Assembly (NCBI RefSeq): GCF_003952485.1
Contig: NZ_CP034447.1
Span: 4,602,501 to 4,666,500, forward strand
Direction: 5' to 3'
Length of the DNA: 64,000 nt
DNA from: Mesorhizobium sp. M1E.F.Ca.ET.045.02.1.1
GTDB taxonomy: Bacteria; Pseudomonadota; Alphaproteobacteria; Rhizobiales; Rhizobiaceae
Position numbers and translations under genes: made by a program. Below are positions 57,838-64,000 of this stretch, one piece after another; the first letter of the stretch is position 1; each line of letters opens with the position of its first letter. Below the pieces are notes generated by a model, which made no database searches, was not told where the DNA came from, and saw only the letters and a program-made list of their open reading frames with translations.

Positions 57838-58536
57838 TCAGGCCGAAGCGCGGACGTTGTGCTTGCGCTTCATGAAGTCCTTGGCGGTCTCGACCGCCAC
57901 CGCCGCGTCGCGGCAATAGGCGTCGGCGCCGACGGCCTTGCCGAATTCCTCGTTGAGCGGCGCGCCGCCGACCAGCACGACATAGTCGTCGCGGATGCCC
58001 TTTTCCTTCATCGTGTCGATGACGACCTTCATGTAGGGCATGGTGGTGGTGAGCAGCGCCGACATGCCGATGATGTCGGGCTGATGCTGTTCGATCGCGT
58101 CGAGATATTTCTCGACCGCATTGTTGATGCCGAGGTCGATGACGTCGAAGCCGGCGCCTTCCATCATCATGCCGACAAGGTTCTTGCCGATGTCGTGGAT
58201 GTCGCCCTTGACGGTGCCGATCACCATCTTGCCTTGCTTCGGCGCGCCGGTGGCGGCGAGCAGCGGGCGCAGGATGGCCATGCCGGCCTTCATGGCGTTG
58301 GCCGACAGCAGCACTTCCGGCACGAATAGGATGCCGTCGCGGAAATCCTCGCCGACAATGCGCATGCCTTCGACCAGCGCTTCAGTGAGCACCGTGTAGG
58401 GCTGCCAGCCGCGCTCGAGAAGGATGTTGGTGCCTTCCTCGATCTCTTCCTTCAGCCCGTCATAGAGGTCGTCGTGCATCTGCTGCACGAGCTCCTCGTC
58501 GGAAAGCTCGGAAAGGATGATCTCGTCGTCGGACAT
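57838..58536 (-). CDS. corrinoid (B12-binding) protein, MtbC/MttC-like
   Basis: Cobalamin-binding protein of 232 residues. A helical cap at 1-95 precedes a B12-binding Rossmann domain: GDIHDIG with the cobalt-ligand His114, then GMSALLTTT near 160 and VLVGGAPL near 190. It carries the methyl group from the MttB-like enzyme to the THF methyltransferase. The ATG at 58536 fits the family; the open frame to 58779 crosses the promoter region. It diverges from mttB. Confidence 0.9.
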   Translation of the reverse strand: MSDDEIILSELSDEELVQQMHDDLYDGLKEEIEEGTNILLERGWQPYTVLTEALVEGMRIVGEDFRDGILFVPEVLLSANAMKAGMAILRPLLAATGAPKQGKMVIGTVKGDIHDIGKNLVGMMMEGAGFDVIDLGINNAVEKYLDAIEQHQPDIIGMSALLTTTMPYMKVVIDTMKEKGIRDDYVVLVGGAPLNEEFGKAVGADAYCRDAAVAVETAKDFMKRKHNVRASA

Positions 58537-58630
58537 TTTTTCTCGGGCTCCTTGCTGCTCGGAATGCTTGCTGCAGCCTAAAATCGATGCGCCAATACCT
58601 AACCCGCGAGGGCAAGGTAGCCATAGCTGA

Positions 58631-58696
58631 TTTGCGACTTCCCGCAAAAGGAAAGCGACTGAAAAGTTGGCGCTTTTCTTGTCGATTTTGCGACAG
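58631..58696. promoter_or_regulatory. TTTGCG motifs in the divergent corrinoid/methyltransferase promoter
   Basis: TTTGCG-N6-CGCAAA at 58631-58648 and TTTTGCGACA at 58687-58696, the latter being TGTCGCAAAA on the other strand. These match the dyads before the AraC regulator and are likely sites for co-regulation of both divergent genes. The rest of 58537-58808 holds no gene. Confidence 0.5.
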
Positions 58697-58808
58697 GCGT
58701 TGGCGCTGGCTGGCCGTTTCGAATAGGGTGCATGGCTACGATCCGGCAAGAAGCGGCGACAAACAGGGCCGCGAGCCAATCCAGGCCAAATCCATAGGAA
58801 GAACGATC

Positions 58809-60383
58809 ATGAGCGATAACGCGTCAGTGGAGCAGGAAGCGTCGGGCGGAAGACGCGGACGCGGCGCCAGCGGCGGCGCGGCGGCACGCCGGGCGGCCCG
58901 TTCGGGCGGCGGTCCGGGCACGCAGCTCACCTACATCAAGCGCAAGATCAACGTCTACGAGGTCCTCGACGAGGAAGGCCTGGCGCTGATCGAGAAGAAC
59001 ACCGACACGGTGCTGGAAGAGATCGGCATCATTTTCCGCGACGACGCCGAGGCGCTCGCGCTCTGGAAAGAGGCTGGCGCCGACGTGAAGGGCGAGCGCG
59101 TGCATTTCCCCAAAGGCCTCTGCCGCTCGCTGCTCAAGACCGCGCCCTCCATCTACACCCAGCATGCGCGCAATCCCGAGCGCTCGGTGCAGATCGGCGG
59201 CAATGCGACGGTGTTCGCGCCGGTCTACGGCCCGCCCTTCGTGCGCGACCTCGACGGCAACCGCCGCTACGCGACGCTCGAGGATTTCCAGAATTTCGTG
59301 AAGCTCGCCTATATGGCGCCGTCGATCCACCATTCGGGCGGCACGGTGTGCGAGCCGGTCGACGTGCCGGTCAACAAGCGGCATCTCGATATGGTCTATT
59401 CGCACATCCGCTATTCGGACAAACCGTTCATGGGCTCGGTCACCGCGCCAGAGCGGGCGGAAGACACCGTTGCCATGGCCAAGATCGTGTTCGGCGACGA
59501 CTTCGTCGAGAACAACACGGTGCTGACCAGCCTGATCAACGCCAACTCGCCGATGGTGTTCGACGAGACCATGCTCGGGGCGCTGAAGGTCTACTCGCGC
59601 CACAACCAGGCCTGCATCGTCACGCCTTTCATCCTGGCCGGCGCGATGAGCCCGGTGACGGTCGCCGGCACGCTGACGCAGGTGCTGGCCGAGGTGCTCG
59701 CCGGCGCCTCGTTCACGCAGCTCATCCGCCCCGGCGCGCCGGTGCTGTTCGGTACCTTCGCCTCGTCCATCTCGATGCAGTCGGGCGCGCCGACCTTCGG
59801 CACGCCGGAGCCGTCGCTGGTCTCCTATGGCGCCGCACAGCTCGCCCGCCGTCTCGGCCTGCCGTTCCGCACCGGCGGCTCGCTCTGCGCCTCCAAGATT
59901 CCCGATGCGCAGGCGGCCTATGAGAGCGCCAACACGCTGAACTCGACGATCCTTGCCGGCACCAATTTCGTGCTGCATTCGGCCGGCTGGCTCGAGGGCG
60001 GCCTCGCCTCCTGCTACGAAAAGTTCATGATGGACATCGACCAGCTCGGCATGCAGCAGAAGTTTTCGGAAGGTGTCGACCTGTCGGAAAACGGCCAGGC
60101 GATGGATGCCATCCGCCAGGTCGGCCCGGGAAGCCATTATCTCGGCTGCGACCACACCCAGGCGAATTTCCAGACCGCCTTCTACCGCTCCAACGTCGCC
60201 GATAACAATTCCTATGAGCAGTGGCTGGCCGAAGGCCAGAAGACGGCGCCGCAGCGCGCCAACGAGCTCGCCCGCCGCTGGCTGGAAAGCTACGAGGCGC
60301 CCCATCTCGATCCGGCGATCGACGAGGCGCTGAAGGACTTCATCGCCAGGAAGAAGGGCTCGATGCCCGACGCCTTCACTTGA
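58809..60383 (+). CDS. MttB-family methylamine/betaine:corrinoid methyltransferase, non-pyrrolysine
   Basis: TIM-barrel methyltransferase of 524 residues of the trimethylamine methyltransferase family (COG5598). There is no in-frame stop, so it lacks pyrrolysine, as in MtgB-type glycine betaine methyltransferases. Conserved segments include APSIHHSGGTVCEP, LFGTFASSISMQSGAPTFGTPE and GPGSHYLGCDHTQANFQTAF. The first 37 residues are Gly/Arg/Ala-rich (GGRRGRGASGG), separate from the barrel. AGGAAG precedes ATG 58809. It would demethylate a quaternary amine and methylate the corrinoid protein encoded divergently. The sox and FAD-GcvT context favours glycine betaine; proline betaine or carnitine-like substrates are not excluded. 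Confidence 0.85.
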   Translation: MSDNASVEQEASGGRRGRGASGGAAARRAARSGGGPGTQLTYIKRKINVYEVLDEEGLALIEKNTDTVLEEIGIIFRDDAEALALWKEAGADVKGERVHFPKGLCRSLLKTAPSIYTQHARNPERSVQIGGNATVFAPVYGPPFVRDLDGNRRYATLEDFQNFVKLAYMAPSIHHSGGTVCEPVDVPVNKRHLDMVYSHIRYSDKPFMGSVTAPERAEDTVAMAKIVFGDDFVENNTVLTSLINANSPMVFDETMLGALKVYSRHNQACIVTPFILAGAMSPVTVAGTLTQVLAEVLAGASFTQLIRPGAPVLFGTFASSISMQSGAPTFGTPEPSLVSYGAAQLARRLGLPFRTGGSLCASKIPDAQAAYESANTLNSTILAGTNFVLHSAGWLEGGLASCYEKFMMDIDQLGMQQKFSEGVDLSENGQAMDAIRQVGPGSHYLGCDHTQANFQTAFYRSNVADNNSYEQWLAEGQKTAPQRANELARRWLESYEAPHLDPAIDEALKDFIARKKGSMPDAFT

Positions 60384-60472
60384 AAGGAGCCCGAGTCAGG
60401 CGGGGCTAAAGTCGCCAACATCATTCACAAGGAAGTCTGGCGGAGCGCGTTCTCCGACCCGGACCGGAAGGG

Positions 60473-61159
60473 ATGATTTTTTCGCCCGGCACGATTGAAG
60501 GGGTCGCGGCCGCGCTTGCCGCCCATGGCCTGATCCCTCGCGGTGGCTTCCGCTTCGCAAGCGACGAAGCCGCGCCTGCCGGACTTTCCGGTGCGCCCGC
60601 CAAGTCCGTCCTCCTGGTCGGGCAGGCGGGCGCGGCACCCTGGCCGCATTTCCAGCGCTGGCTCGAGGGGCAATCGCAACCCATCGCCAATCCCCTAGAC
60701 ACGTGGTCGCGCGAAGTGATCGGCGCGGTCGCGCAAGAATTCGATGCCCGCGCCGTGTCGCCCTCCGATCGGCCCTATCTGCCGTTCCAGCAATGGGCGA
60801 TGCGGGCGGAGGGCTTGAAGCCTTCGCCGCTCGGTATCCTCATGCATCCCAAATACGGGCTCTGGCATGCCTATCGCGGGGCGCTGCTGTTCGCGGCCGA
60901 GATTTTCCTCCCTGAACCTCACAAAACGATTCATCTTTGCGACACATGCGCCGAAAAACCCTGCATGAAATCCTGTCCGGTCGACGCCTATTCCGGGCAG
61001 GGCTTTGCCCATGATGCCTGCCTCGGCCATGTGCGCGGCCCTCGCGGTGAGCCCTGCCGGAGCGGCGGCTGCCTCGACCGCAACGCCTGTCCCTACGGCG
61101 CGAGCTTTCGCTATCCGCCCGAGGTGCAAGCCTTTCATATGGCAGCCTTCGCACGCTAA
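60473..61159 (+). CDS. ferredoxin-like 4Fe-4S protein
   Basis: Protein of 228 residues. The N-terminal half has no recognised domain. The C-terminal half has Cys156, 159, 164, 168, 183, 195, 200 and 206, including CDTCAEKPCMKSCP and CPYG, able to hold two 4Fe-4S clusters, like the ferredoxin part of QueG-type proteins. It stands 89 bases after mttB on the same strand. It is a plausible electron donor for the [2Fe-2S] corrinoid activator; this is inferred from position. Confidence 0.68.
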   Translation: MIFSPGTIEGVAAALAAHGLIPRGGFRFASDEAAPAGLSGAPAKSVLLVGQAGAAPWPHFQRWLEGQSQPIANPLDTWSREVIGAVAQEFDARAVSPSDRPYLPFQQWAMRAEGLKPSPLGILMHPKYGLWHAYRGALLFAAEIFLPEPHKTIHLCDTCAEKPCMKSCPVDAYSGQGFAHDACLGHVRGPRGEPCRSGGCLDRNACPYGASFRYPPEVQAFHMAAFAR

Positions 61160-61209
61160 CTGCGCGACCTGACAAGACCTTCCACAGACTGTGCGTGATC
61201 CGTCAGATC

Positions 61210-61494
61210 TCAGGGTTTCCGGCCGAAAGCCAGCCCTGCTGCATGAAAGAGCCCCATCAGCAGGGCCCCGATGAAACCCGAGACCAGTGTGACAACGGGA
61301 TGGTTTGCGCTGTCGATCTGATATGCAAAGAGGGTTGCCACGACGAAGCTTGCCCAGCCGGCGATCACGTTGGGGATAGCTGAGTTGCCGAAGACGCGTG
61401 GATAGGAGCCGCCGGTTATCCCGCTCACGAAATGCGGGACGCCATTGGCGCCGAAAACACCGACGAGAAAAGCAAGTAGTGCCGTCGGCCACAT
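61210..61494 (-). CDS. small membrane protein, unknown function
   Basis: Protein of 94 residues with three predicted helices (TALLAFLVGVFGANGV; VIAGWASFVVATLFAYQI; VVTLVSGFIGALLMGLFHAAG). The ATG at 61494 (MWPTALL) with GGAGG upstream is chosen; the frame is open to 61644, but that part is Cys/Pro-rich and unlikely. No family recognised. Confidence 0.6.
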   Translation of the reverse strand: MWPTALLAFLVGVFGANGVPHFVSGITGGSYPRVFGNSAIPNVIAGWASFVVATLFAYQIDSANHPVVTLVSGFIGALLMGLFHAAGLAFGRKP

Positions 61495-61692
61495 ACGGGC
61501 TTCGTCCTCCGGCCAAGTTGAAACGTGCTGCTCGCCGCAGACCAGCCCAGGCTGGCAAGGCTGCCGACATTGCGGACAGGGCAAGCCTAAGGCAAGCCCG
61601 ATACGCATTTGTGAACGCAACCGACCCGCCATCGACTTGCCCATGCTTGCGACACGGATATGTATCGCCCGGCATCAAAAACGGAACGGGCC

Positions 61693-62424
61693 ATGGCGAA
61701 GCGCGACATTGAAATCACCACCGGAGACGGCAAGGCAAAAGCGAGCCTTTTCCGACCATCCACCAAGGCCGGCGCCGGTGTCATCCTCTACATGGATGCG
61801 TTCGGGCCGCGCCCGGCACTCGATGAGGTGGCGGAGCGGCTTGCCGGGCAGGGCTATGCAGTCTTAGTGCCTGACCTCTTTTATCGCAAAGCACCCTACG
61901 GTCCGTTCGATGCCAAGACCGCCTTCACGGTGGAGGAAACCAAGACCAAGTTGATGGCGCTGGTGACCGGCACCACGCAGGAGATGACAATTCGCGACAG
62001 CGCTGCCTTCCTCGGCGCGCTCATCTCCCAAGGCATCAATGGGCCGGTGGGCGTCGTCGGCTATTGCATGGGCGGCGCGCGGGCGCTTAACGCGGCGGCG
62101 GCCTATCCCGACCGCATCGTCGCGGCGGCGAGCTTCCACGGCGGCAATCTCGCAAGCGATGCGCCCGACAGCCCATACCGCAAGGCAGCCTCGATCAAGG
62201 CGCGCATCTATGTCGGCACCGCCGGCGTCGACCGCAGCTTCCCGCCGGAACAGTCGGCGCGGCTGGCGGAGGCGCTCAGGGTGGCCGAAGTCGACCACGT
62301 CATCGAGAACTATGTCGGTGTCGGCCATGGCTGGTGCATCAAGGACCACAGTGTCTATGACGAGGCCGGCGCGGAGAGGCACTGGAAGCGGCTGACGACA
62401 TTCTTTGGCGAAACACTGGGCTGA
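61693..62424 (+). CDS. dienelactone hydrolase-family protein
   Basis: Alpha/beta hydrolase of 243 residues. The nucleophile is the cysteine in GYCMGGARAL; the aspartate is in VGTAGVDRSFPP and the histidine in GVGHGWCIKD. It probably hydrolyses a lactone or thioester-like bond. The ATG at 61693 gives the usual N-terminus MAKRDIEITTGDG; ATG 61660 is also open. Confidence 0.85.
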   Translation: MAKRDIEITTGDGKAKASLFRPSTKAGAGVILYMDAFGPRPALDEVAERLAGQGYAVLVPDLFYRKAPYGPFDAKTAFTVEETKTKLMALVTGTTQEMTIRDSAAFLGALISQGINGPVGVVGYCMGGARALNAAAAYPDRIVAAASFHGGNLASDAPDSPYRKAASIKARIYVGTAGVDRSFPPEQSARLAEALRVAEVDHVIENYVGVGHGWCIKDHSVYDEAGAERHWKRLTTFFGETLG

Positions 62425-62448
62425 GCGCCTCTTACACCGGCAGTGCTG

Positions 62449-62497
62449 CCCTCATCCGCCTTCGGGCACCTTCTTCCCGTTCACGGGGAGAAGGCAG
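62449..62497. repeat. partial copy of the rhizobial palindromic repeat
   Basis: CCCTCATCCG, CCTTCGGGCACCTTCT and GGGGAGAAGG follow the order of the right half of the element at 6775-6920, with the left half missing. It lies between the hydrolase and the sigma factor and has no coding potential. Confidence 0.6.
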
Positions 62498-62562
62498 GTC
62501 GCGCCGCAAAAAATTCTTCCATAACCCCAAGGAATCGCCATTAGCCTTCGTCCAACGGGCAA

Positions 62563-63126
62563 ATGACGGCGATGATGCTGGACGACAGCGAAGCCTCCGA
62601 TGCCGAACTGATCGGGCGGGCGAGGGGCGGAGACAGGGGGGCTTTCGGCAAACTGCTCGAAAGGCACTATGGCTTCGTCTATCGCGCCGCCTATCGCTGG
62701 TGCGGCCGGAAGGCCGACGCCGAGGACATCGCCCAGGACGTCTGCGTGCGGCTCGGCCGGGCGATCCGCGATTATCAGGGCAGCGGCGCTTTCACGACCT
62801 GGCTCTACGCCATGACGCTGAACGCGGCGCGCGACATGATGCGCAAGCGGGCGCGCGACACCGCCAAGACCGAGGCTTACGGCACTTATGCACTGATTTC
62901 GGGAGAGGGCTCGGCGGAAGGCCAGGACCCGGCCGAGGCGCTGTGGGCGGCGGTGCGGATGCTGCCGGACAAGCAGCGCGACGCGGTGCTGCTGGTCTAC
63001 GGCGAAGGCCTCAATCACGCGGCTGCGGCCGAGGTGATGGCGATCTCGGAGACGACGGTTTCCTGGCACATCCATGAAGCGAAGAAACGGCTGAAGGTGC
63101 TCATGCGTTCAGTCGGGGAAGTGTGA
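62563..63126 (+). CDS. ECF-type RNA polymerase sigma factor
   Basis: Sigma factor of 187 residues. Region 2 covers about 25-90 (YRAAYRWCGRKADAEDIAQDVCVRL and FTTWLYAMTLNAARD) and region 4 about 130-183 (LPDKQRDAVLLVYGEGLNHAAAAEVMAISETTVSWHIHEAKKRL). The start could be ATG 62563 or ATG 62572/62575. It is two bases from the next gene, which begins as a likely anti-sigma or effector partner. Confidence 0.88.
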   Translation: MTAMMLDDSEASDAELIGRARGGDRGAFGKLLERHYGFVYRAAYRWCGRKADAEDIAQDVCVRLGRAIRDYQGSGAFTTWLYAMTLNAARDMMRKRARDTAKTEAYGTYALISGEGSAEGQDPAEALWAAVRMLPDKQRDAVLLVYGEGLNHAAAAEVMAISETTVSWHIHEAKKRLKVLMRSVGEV

Positions 63127-63128
63127 CC

Positions 63129-64000
63129 ATGGTCGACGACAACGAACTCGAAAGGCTGCGCGACCTCGCAGTGCCAGCGCCCGACGGCGAAGCGAAAACT
63201 CGCGCTTTGGCTGCCGCGATGCGCGCCTTCGACATGGAAAATATTTCGACGGCCACCCAAGGAACATCTGCAGGTCTTCGTCTCACGGAGCGAGCACAAA
63301 TGCTCTGGAGAGAGATCATGCAACGGAAACTCATTGCCACGCCGGCCATCACCGCGCTGGTTGCGCTGCCTATCGCCGGCTATGCCGCTTTTGAGATGTT
63401 GAGGGAGCAGCCACCAGTCATCGGCGGCAACGAAGGTAAGGTGACCGAGACGGTGGCCGACAAGCCGGTGGCGCAGAAGCCTGCGAGCAATGGGCTGGCG
63501 ACCAACGAACCGCTGGCGGCCGTGCCCGCCAAGGAGAAGAAGACCGACGCCGATAGCGAGGATCGCCTCAAGGATGAGGCGCAGATCGCGCCGGCGGCAC
63601 CGAAGCCGGCCACGGAAGTCGACAGCCTGGTCAAGCAGGAGATGGCGCCCGACGCGTTGCCCGCTCCGGCGCCGGCAGAAAGCGGCCAACTTGCGTCCGG
63701 CGGACGCGCGAACGCTCAACCGCCCGTGGCCGCGATGCGGTCCGCACAGGCGCCTGCCGGCGCGGTCGCCGATTCCAAGCTGATGGCGCAGCCCGCGCCG
63801 ATGCCGGCCGACCAGATGCAGCCGCAGGAGGAAAACCGCGACCGTATCGAGACCTTCAAGACCAATCCGGTGCACGAAACGGCGCAGGATCCGGTCTCGA
63901 CCTTCTCGATCGACGTCGACACCGCCTCCTATTCCTTCGTGCGGCGCTCGCTGAAAGAAGGCACTCTGCCTGACCCCGATACGGTCCGGGTCGAGGAAAT
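63129..64000 (+). CDS. YfbK-like VWA protein with N-terminal membrane anchor (partial)
   Basis: At least 290 residues, cut by the window end with no stop reached. Residues 1-65 are cytoplasmic, a membrane helix follows at about 69-86 (IATPAITALVALPIAGYAAF), then a Pro/Ala-rich linker and VSTFSIDVDTASYSFVRRSL, the start of the vWF_A N-terminal domain seen in YfbK. The gene follows the sigma factor by two bases, so its cytoplasmic N-terminus may act as an anti-sigma region. Confidence 0.75.
   Translation, partial: MVDDNELERLRDLAVPAPDGEAKTRALAAAMRAFDMENISTATQGTSAGLRLTERAQMLWREIMQRKLIATPAITALVALPIAGYAAFEMLREQPPVIGGNEGKVTETVADKPVAQKPASNGLATNEPLAAVPAKEKKTDADSEDRLKDEAQIAPAAPKPATEVDSLVKQEMAPDALPAPAPAESGQLASGGRANAQPPVAAMRSAQAPAGAVADSKLMAQPAPMPADQMQPQEENRDRIETFKTNPVHETAQDPVSTFSIDVDTASYSFVRRSLKEGTLPDPDTVRVEE

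Noticed and set aside
58537..58808. Cobalamin riboswitch before mttB or mtbC
   Set aside because: No recognisable B12 box or matching leader fold; the region is short and holds GCGAC-type dyads instead.
58809..60383. Pyrrolysine in the MttB-family protein
   Set aside because: The frame has no internal TAG or other stop; it is a non-pyrrolysine member.

Overview
The window reads as a GC-rich chromosomal segment of a Rhizobiales alphaproteobacterium, most likely Mesorhizobium or a close relative. The basis is dense overlapping operons, an intact soxBDAG operon, a thiCOSGED operon behind a TPP riboswitch, DUF1127 micro-proteins, a GlxA/GbdR-type AraC regulator and several families of rhizobial intergenic palindromes. 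There is no rRNA, tRNA, CRISPR array, transposase or prophage. The assignment is by gene content only.

Layout. 0.2-6.8 kb: an NMT1-type ABC transporter with a cytosine-deaminase-like amidohydrolase, an FAD-linked oxidase and two flavodoxin-fold quinone reductases, an unassigned N-heterocycle catabolic operon. 6.9-13.6 kb (minus): an XRE-cupin regulator, two DMGDH/sarcosine-dehydrogenase-like FAD-GcvT proteins and an aminotransferase, preceded by two tandem copies of one palindromic operator. 13.9-14.6 kb: a nitroreductase. 14.6-19.7 kb (minus): soxBDAG. 19.9-23.1 kb: an MscS-type channel, a palindromic repeat and a small periplasmic protein. 23.2-30.4 kb: a lipid-linked sugar cluster (HAD-UbiA fusion, DprE1-like oxidase, small DMT transporter, SDR epimerase, class-III aminotransferase, GT-C-like membrane protein). 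30.5-35.9 kb: TPP riboswitch and thiCOSGED. 36.1-38.6 kb: a third FAD-GcvT protein. 38.9-41.2 kb: purC, a secreted VWA/DUF1194 protein and a beta/gamma-crystallin-like protein. 41.4-45.1 kb: a taurine/sulfonate-type ABC transporter and the GbdR-like regulator. 45.4-48.6 kb: micro-proteins, a LysR regulator and an esterase. 48.8-61.2 kb: a corrinoid methyl-transfer system with assorted neighbours. 61.2-64 kb: a small membrane protein, a dienelactone hydrolase, and an ECF sigma factor with a truncated VWA protein.

The unifying theme is stepwise demethylation of a quaternary amine. A non-pyrrolysine MttB-family methyltransferase, its corrinoid protein, a methyl-corrinoid:THF methyltransferase, an ASKHA/[2Fe-2S] corrinoid activator and a MetF/MetV-like pair could move a methyl group from glycine betaine (or a similar betaine) to THF and oxidise it. 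The FAD-GcvT enzymes and sarcosine oxidase could then take dimethylglycine to glycine. A short motif, TGTCGCAAA, recurs in front of the corrinoid genes, the third FAD-GcvT gene, the AraC regulator and a micro-protein, suggesting a shared regulon. Basic Arg/Gly/Ala-rich tails recur on three corrinoid-system proteins. These functional links are inferences from gene content and motifs; the substrate is not shown by the sequence.
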